This document shows, piece by piece, positions 37,286 to 46,970 of a stretch of 64,000 bases of DNA. The stretch is from positions 124,001-188,000 of the forward strand of contig NZ_JACLCP010000001.1 of assembly GCF_014243395.1 (NCBI RefSeq), written 5' to 3'. The notes beneath the pieces were generated by a model that saw nothing but the letters and a program-made list of their open reading frames with translations, had not been told where the DNA came from and did no database searches. The DNA is from Winogradskyella flava (GTDB lineage: Bacteria > Bacteroidota > Bacteroidia > Flavobacteriales > Flavobacteriaceae). The position numbers were made by a program, and so were the translations under genes. Every line of letters starts with the position of its first letter. Position 1 is the stretch's first letter.

Positions 37286-40105
37286 TTAAAATTTATACTT
37301 CAATTGAATGCTCGCATTAACACCTCTTTTGTAGCTTGATAATGCAAACTCAGAAAGATTTGAATTTAGTCCTAAGTCATTTGCTAATGTGGCATCAAAA
37401 GACACATTTTCACGTACACGCTCTATTGTAGGGTTTAATATGTTTTTTACACTAGCGTTAATCTCAAAATTCTTATTGATGGTGTTTTTCCATACGAAGT
37501 CTAATGTAGGCACCCCTTTTTCTACAATATTTCCTAACTGTCCAGAACCTAATGCATCAATTCTATCTGAGAAATAAGAAAATACAAGATTGGCAACAGG
37601 CTTATATTCTCCAAACGTAGGGCTATAACTTACATCAGCATTAATAAGTATAGGAGATGCACCTTGAAGCTCGTCAGAATCTTTATTAAAGTTGGTGTTA
37701 AATGTTCCCGATACGGTTTTTAAATCTTGTTTTGTAGAAGTGTATGTAATATTCATACCCGCCGATAAAATACTATTATCGTCTTCATCTTTAATCAATC
37801 TTTTTCTAAGTTCGAGTTCTATTCCAAAAACATCAGCACGGTCACCAGTTCTAAAGAAACGCTGAGTCCCAGTAGCATCATTTGCAGACACTAAGTTTAC
37901 AGGATCATTAATAGTCTTATTAAAAAGACCTATAGAGAATATTTCACCTCTATTAATAAACCACTCATACTTTAAATCTAAATTTACAATTGTTGAAAAT
38001 GCAGGGTCATTTAAAAGATCTGGATTACCACCTATACGATCAGTTACATTCTCGTATACAAACGGAGCGACCTCTTTAAATTCAGGATTAGAAACTGTTC
38101 TACTAGCTGAAAAGCGCAGGTTTTGATCTTCAGTTAATGCATATTTAACATTTAAACTAGGAAGAAAAAACGTTTCAGTGGCGTCATTACTACCTGGATT
38201 ATTAAAAGAAAGGTTAATTACGTCGTAACTAATTTCTTGATTAAATTGTTCCACACGTAACCCAGGAACAAGACTCCATTTTTCGCCTATTTGATAAGTA
38301 GCATCCGCATATAATGCATGTACATTAAGATTACCCTTATATGCGTTTTCCACTTGACCAGGTAAGTTCTCTCTTTCTAAACCAGGCAATGGACGGAATA
38401 CACTTGTATTGTATAACACACCTTGATTCTCTATAGAGAAAAAGGCATCCAAATTATTGACATCTTCAATTTCTGTGAATGGATTAATAATTTCATAACC
38501 ATAACGTTGGTTATCGAAAGTACGTTCTTTTATACGTCCGTTATAACCGAAGTTAAATTTTAAGTTTTCTGATTGCTCGTAACTTAGATTGACACGAGCG
38601 TTGAATTCACTATCTTCAATATTCTGAAAATACCGTTGATTATCAAAGTCTACATTCCTGTAGAAAATAGCATTTGTAGATGGGTCGTTATCAAGTGTGT
38701 TTTCAAATCGTTCAAGAGCTATACGCTTACGATCGGGTTGTCTAGCAAGTACATTATTGTATCCTAAACCATAATCTAGTTTTAGTTTTTCGTTAATAGT
38801 ACTAGTACCTAAAATTTGATTAACGAAAATCATATCTTGTTCAAACTGCACGTTCTGCGTAAAGAAACCAAAGTCATCATTGTCAGCTATAGTGTTACGG
38901 TTATAACCTCGACCATCAATCCCGAAACGTCCAACCTCGTCTGTAGCATCATTAATAAACAATGAATTAAATTTTATTTTATGATCATTGTTAATTCTGT
39001 ATACAACATTTGCCATTGCTGTTGTATTTCGTGAGAACTCAAACTCTTCTGAATCTTGAAATATTTGATTTGCAGCGGCAGTTACATTAGCAAATTGTCC
39101 CCTTCTGTATTCAAAGCTACTTCCAAAAGCAGCTGTAGCAAAAACACTTAAACGTGATTCTTCCCCAAGTTGCCAGGACTTACCACCAGAGATACTTCCT
39201 TCTATACCAGAAGCTCCATCGATATTTTGTGGATCTACACCGTGAGACAAAATAACGGCATACGGATTATTACGATAGCGGTTATAAAATCCAAAATAGC
39301 CAGTTCCTTCACTTTTAACAAAGTTTTCACCAATGGCATTTGAGTTAAAGTTTGAGCCTAAATTAACATCTAAGAAAAAATCGCCTGTATACTCTTTCGC
39401 AACAACATCTACATTACCGGCTGCAAAGTCACCATAAAAATTGGCTGCATACGTTTTACTTACTCCTACATTTTGAATAACATCAGATGAGAAAAGATTA
39501 AGATCCATATTCTTTTTCTCAATATCATTGGCAGGAAGTGTAAGGCCGTTATAAGTAGTATTTAAATAGCGATCTCCAAGACCACGAACATAGACATTAC
39601 CCCCTCCTTCTTGTTTAGAAATACCAGATATTTTAGTGACAGCACCTGCGGCATCGCTTACACCTTTTCTTGATAATTCTACTGCACCAATACTCTGCTT
39701 TATAGTAACTGCCTTTTTTTGATCTAATAGAAGTGCATTTTCACTTTCTTTTCTTGCAGTGACGGGTTCTAAAACCACCTCATCTAAAGCCGCTGCACTA
39801 GCCATCATCGTTACATTAACAGTTGTAACTTCTCCAGCTACAACCACAGCATTTATTTCTTGGGTTTCATAACCTACAAAACTAAATACCAACGTATAAG
39901 TACCTACTTCTAAGTCTTCAAATGTATAAAGTCCATCAATATCTGACGTCGTACCCGTAGTAGTACCCTTAATTAAAACATTAGCAAATGGCAAAGGTTC
40001 ATTATTGTACTCCTTGTCAATTAATTTACCAGCTATTGCACCCGTATTTTGAGCAAAAGAATATGCTGTTATTAATAATATGAGTATAAATTGTAATTGT
40101 CTCAT
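37286..40105 (-). CDS. TonB-dependent outer membrane receptor of the phosphate-gene group
   Basis: The 939-residue receptor has a signal peptide (1-18), a carboxypeptidase-like domain (about 22-105), a plug (about 120-240, with VYVRGLGDRYLNTTYNGL and SKTYAANFYGDFAAGNV) and a large barrel ending in the final strand KRGVNASIQLKYKF. It is transcribed with the downstream beta-helix lipoprotein gene. An 11-bp-period box of the PhoB/PhoP type (site B) lies 82-99 bp upstream of the start. A phosphate-containing ligand is a plausible guess from the context but is not shown by the sequence. Confidence 0.92.
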   Translation of the reverse strand: MRQLQFILILLITAYSFAQNTGAIAGKLIDKEYNNEPLPFANVLIKGTTTGTTSDIDGLYTFEDLEVGTYTLVFSFVGYETQEINAVVVAGEVTTVNVTMMASAAALDEVVLEPVTARKESENALLLDQKKAVTIKQSIGAVELSRKGVSDAAGAVTKISGISKQEGGGNVYVRGLGDRYLNTTYNGLTLPANDIEKKNMDLNLFSSDVIQNVGVSKTYAANFYGDFAAGNVDVVAKEYTGDFFLDVNLGSNFNSNAIGENFVKSEGTGYFGFYNRYRNNPYAVILSHGVDPQNIDGASGIEGSISGGKSWQLGEESRLSVFATAAFGSSFEYRRGQFANVTAAANQIFQDSEEFEFSRNTTAMANVVYRINNDHKIKFNSLFINDATDEVGRFGIDGRGYNRNTIADNDDFGFFTQNVQFEQDMIFVNQILGTSTINEKLKLDYGLGYNNVLARQPDRKRIALERFENTLDNDPSTNAIFYRNVDFDNQRYFQNIEDSEFNARVNLSYEQSENLKFNFGYNGRIKERTFDNQRYGYEIINPFTEIEDVNNLDAFFSIENQGVLYNTSVFRPLPGLERENLPGQVENAYKGNLNVHALYADATYQIGEKWSLVPGLRVEQFNQEISYDVINLSFNNPGSNDATETFFLPSLNVKYALTEDQNLRFSASRTVSNPEFKEVAPFVYENVTDRIGGNPDLLNDPAFSTIVNLDLKYEWFINRGEIFSIGLFNKTINDPVNLVSANDATGTQRFFRTGDRADVFGIELELRKRLIKDEDDNSILSAGMNITYTSTKQDLKTVSGTFNTNFNKDSDELQGASPILINADVSYSPTFGEYKPVANLVFSYFSDRIDALGSGQLGNIVEKGVPTLDFVWKNTINKNFEINASVKNILNPTIERVRENVSFDATLANDLGLNSNLSEFALSSYKRGVNASIQLKYKF

Positions 40106-40186
40106 TAGTCTTTTAAAATTGATGCTGCAAAGAAACTGCGATAGGATGGTTTAGAGGTTAATCAAAAATTAAAGATTTGTAATCAA

Positions 40187-40209
40187 AAGGTTAGCTTACT
40201 GTTAGCTTA
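40187..40209. promoter_or_regulatory. PhoB/PhoP-type direct-repeat box (site B)
   Basis: GTTAGCTTA occurs twice (40190-40198 and 40201-40209), an 11-bp period. On the minus strand it reads TAACAGTAAGCTAACCTT and aligns with site A (35539..35522, TAACATTAAATTAACATT) at 14 of 18 positions. It lies 82 bp or more upstream of the TonB receptor start and also near the divergent dgt gene. Confidence 0.5.
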
Positions 40210-40332
40210 ACATTAAGGAAAAACAGTATTTAGGATACAATTTGGTAACATTGGTTTTAACAAAATCTAACTAAGGGATTTGCAACCAATTCTATAGCAA
40301 TTTCTCTATCTTGCAGGTTTAATTTTGAGATT

Positions 40333-41673
40333 ATGAATTGGGAGCAATTACTATCCTTAAAACGCTTTGGCGACACCAATAAAAGACTGAGGAAAGAGCA
40401 GGATGAAACTCGTTTGGGCTTTGAGGTGGATTATGACCGTATTATCTTTTCATCAGAATTTAGAGGTCTTCAAGACAAAACTCAAGTCGTCCCTTTATCC
40501 AAGACCGATTTTGTACATACACGATTAACGCATAGTTTAGAAGTAAGTGTTGTTGGAAGATCCTTGGGACGAAAAGTAGGCCAATTACTTTTGAAAAAAC
40601 ATCCACATCTCGACAGTGTTCATGGCTATAAGATGAATGATTTTGGCGCCATAGTAGCTGCTGCAGCTTTAGCTCATGATATTGGCAATCCTCCTTTTGG
40701 ACATTCTGGTGAAAAGGCTATAGGCGCTTATTTTAAAGATGGCAAAGGCGAAGCATTTAAATCGCACTTGACCGGTAAAGAATATCAAGATCTTTGTGAT
40801 TTTGAAGGTAATGCCAATGGCTTTAAAATCTTAACCGAAAGTAGAATAGGTAGGTCAGGAGGATTACGATTGAGTTATGCCACGCTAGGCGCATTTATGA
40901 AATACCCGAAAGAATCCTTGCCTAAAAAACCTACTAAGCATATTATAGATAAGAAATATGGTTTTTTTCAAAGCGAAAAACACATGTTTGAAGAGGTAGC
41001 TTCTGAATTAGGCTTAATAAGAAGAAGCAATGATCATTTAAGCTTCAATAGACATCCTTTGGCGTATTTGGTAGAAGCAGCTGACGATATTTGCTATACC
41101 ATAATAGATTTTGAAGATGGTATTAACCTTGGACTTATTGAAGAAGACTATGCGTTGGAATATTTAATCAAACTCGTAAAAGAGAAGATTATTACTAAGA
41201 ACTATAATGCACTAGAGACTACTGAAGACCGTGTCAGTTATTTACGTGCTTTAGCAATTAGTACATTGATTGATGAAGCTGTCTCAATTTTCATGAAATA
41301 TGAAGAACAGATACTAGCAGGTAATTTTGAAACTGCACTTTTAGATCTAAGCCAATACAAGGCACAAATTAAGGATATCATTAATTTGAGTATCAAGAAT
41401 GTGTATCGCTCAAAAGATGTCATCAATAAAGAAATTGCTGGTTATGAAATCCTAAATCAATTATTGAATGCCTACGGAAGATTAGCTAATAACTACTATG
41501 AAGACAATTTATCAAGTTATGATAAACTACTTTTGAATTTTCTTCCAGAACAAGTGAAACTAACCAATGAATCTCTATATAAAAACCTACTCAACATTTG
41601 TTTATATATTTCAAAATTATCTGATACCAACGCCATGTTGCTACATCAAAAATTGAAAGGGAATATTATTTAA
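40333..41673 (+). CDS. dgt: Deoxyguanosinetriphosphate triphosphohydrolase
   Basis: Dgt converts dGTP to deoxyguanosine and triphosphate, controlling dNTP levels. The 446-residue protein has the HD-domain metal ligands: H in FVHTRLTHSLEV, HD in AALAHDIGNPPFGHSGE and the later D in LAYLVEAADDICYTIIDF. The N-terminus (NWEQLLSLKRFG) is typical of bacterial dGTPases of this size. A TAATTTTG box (40320-40327) ends only 5 bp before the ATG, so the mRNA may be leaderless; a second weaker box TATCTTGC lies at 40307-40314. Confidence 0.95.
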   Translation: MNWEQLLSLKRFGDTNKRLRKEQDETRLGFEVDYDRIIFSSEFRGLQDKTQVVPLSKTDFVHTRLTHSLEVSVVGRSLGRKVGQLLLKKHPHLDSVHGYKMNDFGAIVAAAALAHDIGNPPFGHSGEKAIGAYFKDGKGEAFKSHLTGKEYQDLCDFEGNANGFKILTESRIGRSGGLRLSYATLGAFMKYPKESLPKKPTKHIIDKKYGFFQSEKHMFEEVASELGLIRRSNDHLSFNRHPLAYLVEAADDICYTIIDFEDGINLGLIEEDYALEYLIKLVKEKIITKNYNALETTEDRVSYLRALAISTLIDEAVSIFMKYEEQILAGNFETALLDLSQYKAQIKDIINLSIKNVYRSKDVINKEIAGYEILNQLLNAYGRLANNYYEDNLSSYDKLLLNFLPEQVKLTNESLYKNLLNICLYISKLSDTNAMLLHQKLKGNII

Positions 41674-41756
41674 AAATGCATTTCATCGAATAAATTTGTT
41701 TTTTAACGATATAATGTATTTATTTACTTCATAGTTAACCACTTAACAACCTACTT

Positions 41757-41936
41757 ATGAGAAATAATATACTTGGAGGCTTAGTCATTTTTTTTGTTGT
41801 AGTAACATGCCTTTTAATGATCGATGATATTTCGAACACTAAAGAAGAACAAATTCAGTATCAAAATGTTGAAACTTTAGATCAACAAGAGGAACAACAA
41901 ACCGACTTAGCTGTCCTTGACGAGGACGAGGAGTAA
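41757..41936 (+). CDS. 59-residue membrane-anchored protein with acidic tail
   Basis: This frame is too short for usual ORF cut-offs. It encodes MRNNILGGLVIFFVVVTCLL, a single hydrophobic helix (about 5-22), then a strongly acidic and Gln-rich tail ending DLAVLDEDEE. It starts 83 bp after dgt and its last 30 bp overlap the convergent dxs 3' end. Helix plus tail is a coherent protein design, but there is no homology evidence in hand. The TC in VVVTCLL could in principle be a lipobox, though the position is unusual. Confidence 0.55.
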   Translation: MRNNILGGLVIFFVVVTCLLMIDDISNTKEEQIQYQNVETLDQQEEQQTDLAVLDEDEE

Positions 41937-43682
41937 TTCTTCAATCTTACGTTTTAATGAGTCCGAATCCAATTGCTGTAGCTTATGCAATTGGTCAACA
42001 GTGCCATGCTCTATAAATTCGTCTTTAATACCTAAAGTTGTCACTGGTTTTTTATAGTTATTCTTACTAGTAAAAGCTAAAATCGAACTACCAAAACCGC
42101 CTATTATGGTGCCATCTTCAATGGTCACTACAGCCTTATACGTTTTAAAAATTGAATGCAATAAAGTTTCATCTAGAGGTTTAACAAATTGCATGTCGTA
42201 ATGCGATACATTTAAATCAGTTGTCACCTCTTCCACTACTTTGGCCATAATACCTACGGAGAGTATTGCAATATCTTCTCCTTGTTTCATACAATTACCT
42301 TTGCCAATTTCAATCGTCTCAAAAGGCAGTTTCCAATCTAAAATATGTCCTCTCCCACGTGGATAACGAATTGCAATCGGAAAATCAATACCTAATTGAA
42401 CCGTGTACATGATATTTCTAAGTGCAATCGCGTCTCTAGGCACAAAAATGACTAAATTAGGAATGCAATTCAAATACGCTAAATCAAAAACACCGTGATG
42501 TGTTGCGCCATCTTCACCAACTAGTCCTGCTCTATCCAAACAAAAAATCACAGGCAAATTTTGTAATGCTACGTCATGTATCACCTGATCGTACGCGCGC
42601 TGTAAAAATGTTGAATAAATATTACAAAATGGAATTAAACCTTGAGTTGCCATTCCTGCCGCTAAGGTCACAGCATGCTGTTCTGCGATACCAACATCAA
42701 AAGCACGTTCCGGAATTTTATCCATCATATATTTTAGAGAACTTCCTGTTGGCATAGCCGGTGTGATACCAACAATTCTTTCGTTCTTAAACGCAAGTTC
42801 TACTATAGTCTCACCAAATACATCCTGATACTTTGGAGGTTGCCTCATAGCAGATTTAGCAGGAAGTTCACCTGTCTTAGCATCGAATTTTCCAGGTGCA
42901 TGATATTTAACTTGATCCTGTTCTGCTTGTTTTAAACCTTTGCCCTTAGTGGTAATAACATGCAACAACTTAGGTCCTTTTACCGATTTCAAACGCTCTA
43001 ATTCTGAAATTAATAAGGGTAAGTCGTGGCCATCAATGGGTCCAGAGTAATCAAAATTTAAGGCCTCAAAAATATTATCTTGCCTTTCAGTACCCTTTTT
43101 TACATTGGTCAAATATTGTTTTAAAGCTCCTACACTTGGATCAATTCCAATGGCATTATCGTTTAAAATCACCAATAGATTAGCATCAGTAACTCCTGCG
43201 TGATTGAGCCCCTCAAAAGCCATACCGCTAGCGATAGATGCATCACCAATTACTGCTATATGATTTTTGTCTTCTCCCTTGAGTTTCGAAGCAATTGCCA
43301 TGCCCAATGCTGCAGAGATTGAGGTCGAGGAATGTCCTACACCAAAAGCATCATAATTACTTTCGCTTCGTTTTGGAAAGCCACTAATACCGTTAAGTTG
43401 TCGGTTGGTTTCAAAACTATCTTTTCTACCAGTTAAGATTTTGTGTCCGTAAGCTTGATGGCCAACATCCCAAATCAATAAATCCTCAGGTGTGTTGAAT
43501 ACATAGTGCAAAGCAATGGTCAATTCTACAACACCCAAGCTGGCACCTAAATGACCTTCTTTAGTCGCTACGATATTAATTATGAATTCTCGTAGCTCTT
43601 TCGCTAAATGAGGCAAATTTTCTACCTGGAGTTCACGAACATCCTTAGGGAAATTGATATGTTTTAAAGTGGTCTGAGACAC
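41907..43682 (-). CDS. dxs: 1-deoxy-D-xylulose-5-phosphate synthase
   Basis: DXS joins pyruvate and glyceraldehyde 3-phosphate with thiamine diphosphate, the entry step of the MEP isoprenoid pathway. The 591-residue protein has DVGHQAYGHKILTGR, the thiamine-diphosphate motif AVIGDASIASGMAFEGLNHAG ending in NDN, the pyrimidine-domain motif GIAEQHAVTLAAGMA, and a C-terminal transketolase domain. It has its own -7 box 4 bp before the ATG. Its end overlaps the small acidic-tail gene by 30 bp. Confidence 0.97.
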   Translation of the reverse strand: MSQTTLKHINFPKDVRELQVENLPHLAKELREFIINIVATKEGHLGASLGVVELTIALHYVFNTPEDLLIWDVGHQAYGHKILTGRKDSFETNRQLNGISGFPKRSESNYDAFGVGHSSTSISAALGMAIASKLKGEDKNHIAVIGDASIASGMAFEGLNHAGVTDANLLVILNDNAIGIDPSVGALKQYLTNVKKGTERQDNIFEALNFDYSGPIDGHDLPLLISELERLKSVKGPKLLHVITTKGKGLKQAEQDQVKYHAPGKFDAKTGELPAKSAMRQPPKYQDVFGETIVELAFKNERIVGITPAMPTGSSLKYMMDKIPERAFDVGIAEQHAVTLAAGMATQGLIPFCNIYSTFLQRAYDQVIHDVALQNLPVIFCLDRAGLVGEDGATHHGVFDLAYLNCIPNLVIFVPRDAIALRNIMYTVQLGIDFPIAIRYPRGRGHILDWKLPFETIEIGKGNCMKQGEDIAILSVGIMAKVVEEVTTDLNVSHYDMQFVKPLDETLLHSIFKTYKAVVTIEDGTIIGGFGSSILAFTSKNNYKKPVTTLGIKDEFIEHGTVDQLHKLQQLDSDSLKRKIEELLLVLVKDS

Positions 43683-43686
43683 AAAG

Positions 43687-43694
43687 CAAAGCTA
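43687..43694 (-). promoter_or_regulatory. dxs promoter -7 box
   Basis: Minus strand reads TAGCTTTG, a perfect TAnnTTTG, 4 bp before the dxs ATG at 43682. If used, the mRNA would have almost no leader. Confidence 0.5.
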
Positions 43695-43859
43695 CAACAA
43701 TTAACAAATATTTCTAGAGCAATAAGTCTATTTCATTTCTTAACTTTACATGATTGATTTTACGCCGCATATAGACTATTCAGCTTTACGAATAAGTAAA
43801 AATTAGTTGTAAGACTAGGTGGATTATTTCGACTAGAATCAACTACTATTACCAATACT

Positions 43860-46487
43860 ATGAAAAAGAAAACCTTGAGCCTAATGCTAATGCAATTAGC
43901 CTTAGCAACTTTACCTATATTCAGTCAAAATAGTCTACAATCTACAACATATGGTGAATTGATTATCAGCTATTTAGAAAATCAAAAATCAAAATTCGAT
44001 TTCTTAGAAGAAGATTTAAAGGATTTAGTTGTAGCTAATACCTATTATTCTAAAAATACTGATATCACCCAAGTTTATATTAATCAGACTTTTGACAACA
44101 TTAGAATTTTCAACGCTATTTCGAGTATCGCTATTAAAAATGATAAAGTATTTTATTACTCTAACAGATTTTTAAGCAGTATTGCCAATAAAATAAATAC
44201 AACATCACCTTCTTTCTCTCCAGATTTAGCAATTAAAAAAATTGCGATGCAACTAGAATTGGGTGATCTCGAAAACATGGAGCAATTAGCTAACAATAGC
44301 AGTAGCTATAGATTTTCTAATGCTGGTATTTCAACACAAGATATAATAGTTGAATTAGTTTTTATAGAGAAGAATGACAGTCTGCTATTAGCCTGGGATA
44401 CAATCATATATACAGACAAGCATTGGTGGAGCGTAAGAATCGATGCTACCACAAACGAAATCATAGAATATAATGATCTAATATTATCATGTGTTTTCGA
44501 AAAAGAACATAGCTCTGAAGCACATTCAAACCAATTAAATTTTAATACTCTTATTACATCGCCTGAATCTGTCATAGTTGATGGTTCTAGTTATAATGTT
44601 TTTCCGCTTCCAATAGAGAGCCCTAATCATGGATCAAGACAGATAGTAACGAATCCCGCAAGTACTGACGCTTCTCCTTTTGGCTGGCATGATGATGATG
44701 GTATTTCAGGAGCAGATTACACGATTACTAGAGGTAATAATGTTTGGGCAAAGGAAGATAATAAGGGAAATAATTCGATTTCTAGTTTTGCACCTGATGG
44801 CACATTATCGTTGAGCTTTGATTATCCTTTGGAATTTAATCTATCTCCATTAGATTATCAAGAAGCTGCAATTACAAATTTGTTTTACTTAAATAATATG
44901 ATGCATGACATATGGTTTCATCACGGATTCGATGAAGTCTCTGGAAATTTTCAAACTACAAATTATAGTAATCAAGGCTTTGGAGACGATTTTGTTTTTG
45001 CTGATGCCCAAGATGGAAGCCGTTTCAATAATGCTAATTTTGGCACACCTCCAGATGGTTTTAACCCAAGAATGCAAATGTTTTTATGGTCACCTCCAGG
45101 AGTCAGCACTAACAATCAGGTTACTGTAGAAAATGGGAGTTTAACAGGTACTTATGAAGGTGTTGGTGCATCATTTGGTGAACGTTTGTCTTCTGTCCCA
45201 ATTATGTCTGAAGTAATCTTAGTAACTGATGCTGGAATAGATATGTATGATGCTTGTGAAAGTATTACCAATGTAGCTTCACTCAATGGAAATATTGCAA
45301 TTATAAGAAGAGGAAATTGCGAATTCGGTGCTAAAGTACTTGCCGCAGAAAATGCTGGTGCCATTGCTGTAATTGTGGTTAATAATGAACCTGGTGATGC
45401 CTTTGCTATGGCTCCTGGAGCTGTTGGCGATTTGGTATCCATACCTGCTTTGATGCTTACACAAGGAGAAGGAGAAGCACTAATAACTGCCCTTATTAAT
45501 GGGGAGACTATTACTACCCGTTTGCAGGGGCCAGATATTACAGATTTTATTGATGGAGACTTTGATAATGTTATCATAGCTCACGAATATGGGCATGGGA
45601 TCTCAAACAGATTGACAGGTGGACCAGCTGCTGCTGGTTGTTTACAAAACGCCGAACAAATGGGAGAGGGTTGGTCTGATTGGTTTGGATTAATGATAAC
45701 CATGAAATCTACAGATCTTCCAGAAGACACTCGCGGCATAGGCACCTTCGCCATAAGTCAACCTACAAATGGCAACGGTATTCGTCCCGCTACCTACACC
45801 ACGGATTTTAATATTAACAGCTTTACTTACAGTGACACAAACAATACAGATCTTAGTAGACCACATGGTATTGGTTTTGTTTGGGCTACGGTCCTCTGGG
45901 ATTTAACTTGGGCATATATAGACAAATACGGTTTTGATTCTGATTTATATAACGGAAATGGTGGCAATAACCGTGTCATGAAGTTGGTTATTGATGGTCT
46001 AAAATTACAACCTTGTAGTCCAGGTTTTATAGATGGCAGAGATGCGCTATTGGCGGCTGATATGGCTACCACAGGAGGAGAAAATCAATGCATGATTTGG
46101 GAAGTTTTTGCTGCTCGTGGATTAGGGTTTAATGCTCAACAGGGAAATACGGATTCTAGAACTGATCAAATTGAAGATTTTACAGTACCTCCAAGCAATA
46201 CTCCTACATTGGCAAATTGTTCTAGTTTAAGTACTGATAAGTTCTCAGAAGATGATGTAAAGATTTTTCCAAACCCAACACAAACCCAATTATCAATTTC
46301 AACATCTAAGAATTTAGGTAACGTAACCATTACCTTATTAGATACTAATGGTAGAGTAGTTTTTCTATTGCAAAAGGAACTATTCAATACAATTACCTTA
46401 GACACTAGTCAATTGCAAACAGGATTGTATATCTTAAATATAAAAAATAGTAACTTTAGCCACAACACAAAGGTCATTAAGGACTAA
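43860..46487 (+). CDS. Type IX-secreted M36 (fungalysin-type) metalloprotease
   Basis: The 875-residue protein has a signal peptide (about 1-22), an N-terminal propeptide (about 25-260), an M36 zinc-metallopeptidase domain with HEYGH at 575-579 (HEYGHGISNRLTGG) plus the later GEGWSDWFGLM with the third metal ligand, a protease-associated (PA) domain inserted before the zinc site (about 440-555, DACESITNVASLNGNIAII and RRGNCEFGAKVLAAENAGA) and a C-terminal type IX secretion sorting domain (about 800-875; KIFPNPTQTQLSI and LQTGLYILNI). It is an extracellular endopeptidase. The gene stands alone. Confidence 0.94.
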   Translation: MKKKTLSLMLMQLALATLPIFSQNSLQSTTYGELIISYLENQKSKFDFLEEDLKDLVVANTYYSKNTDITQVYINQTFDNIRIFNAISSIAIKNDKVFYYSNRFLSSIANKINTTSPSFSPDLAIKKIAMQLELGDLENMEQLANNSSSYRFSNAGISTQDIIVELVFIEKNDSLLLAWDTIIYTDKHWWSVRIDATTNEIIEYNDLILSCVFEKEHSSEAHSNQLNFNTLITSPESVIVDGSSYNVFPLPIESPNHGSRQIVTNPASTDASPFGWHDDDGISGADYTITRGNNVWAKEDNKGNNSISSFAPDGTLSLSFDYPLEFNLSPLDYQEAAITNLFYLNNMMHDIWFHHGFDEVSGNFQTTNYSNQGFGDDFVFADAQDGSRFNNANFGTPPDGFNPRMQMFLWSPPGVSTNNQVTVENGSLTGTYEGVGASFGERLSSVPIMSEVILVTDAGIDMYDACESITNVASLNGNIAIIRRGNCEFGAKVLAAENAGAIAVIVVNNEPGDAFAMAPGAVGDLVSIPALMLTQGEGEALITALINGETITTRLQGPDITDFIDGDFDNVIIAHEYGHGISNRLTGGPAAAGCLQNAEQMGEGWSDWFGLMITMKSTDLPEDTRGIGTFAISQPTNGNGIRPATYTTDFNINSFTYSDTNNTDLSRPHGIGFVWATVLWDLTWAYIDKYGFDSDLYNGNGGNNRVMKLVIDGLKLQPCSPGFIDGRDALLAADMATTGGENQCMIWEVFAARGLGFNAQQGNTDSRTDQIEDFTVPPSNTPTLANCSSLSTDKFSEDDVKIFPNPTQTQLSISTSKNLGNVTITLLDTNGRVVFLLQKELFNTITLDTSQLQTGLYILNIKNSNFSHNTKVIKD

Positions 46488-46512
46488 TTAGTTTTGACAC
46501 TTCAATGTATTT

Positions 46513-46962
46513 ATGATAAACCCTTTTGACGATACTTATTTTATGCGAAAAGCGCTTCAGGAAGCTGAGGTCGCTTTTGAAAAAGGTGAGATTCCTGTTG
46601 GTGCAGTTATTGTTGTGCAAGACAGAATTATTGCGAGAACGCACAACCTTACGGAATTACTAAATGACGTTACAGCGCATGCAGAAATGCAAGCCATTAC
46701 ATCTGCGGCTAATTTCTTAGGTGGAAAATACCTCACTGATTGCACACTATATGTCACTTTAGAACCATGTCAGATGTGTGCTGGCGCTTTGTATTGGAGT
46801 CAAATAGCCAAAATAGTGTATGCAGCCTCGGATGAGCAACGTGGTTTTAAAACTTTAGGCACTCAACTACATCCAAAAACAAAAGTAATAAGTGGTATTC
46901 TCGCTGAAGAAGCTTCAGCATTATTAAAACGATTCTTTATAGAGAAACGCAATTTGAATTAA
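46513..46962 (+). CDS. tadA: tRNA adenosine deaminase
   Basis: TadA deaminates A34 in tRNA-Arg to inosine. The 149-residue protein has the zinc-deaminase signatures HAEMQAI and EPCQMCAGAL. The length and the N-terminal DTYFMRKALQEAEVAFEKGE are normal. It is 25 bp after the protease gene and 8 bp before the next gene. Confidence 0.95.
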   Translation: MINPFDDTYFMRKALQEAEVAFEKGEIPVGAVIVVQDRIIARTHNLTELLNDVTAHAEMQAITSAANFLGGKYLTDCTLYVTLEPCQMCAGALYWSQIAKIVYAASDEQRGFKTLGTQLHPKTKVISGILAEEASALLKRFFIEKRNLN

Positions 46963-46970
46963 GAATTAAT

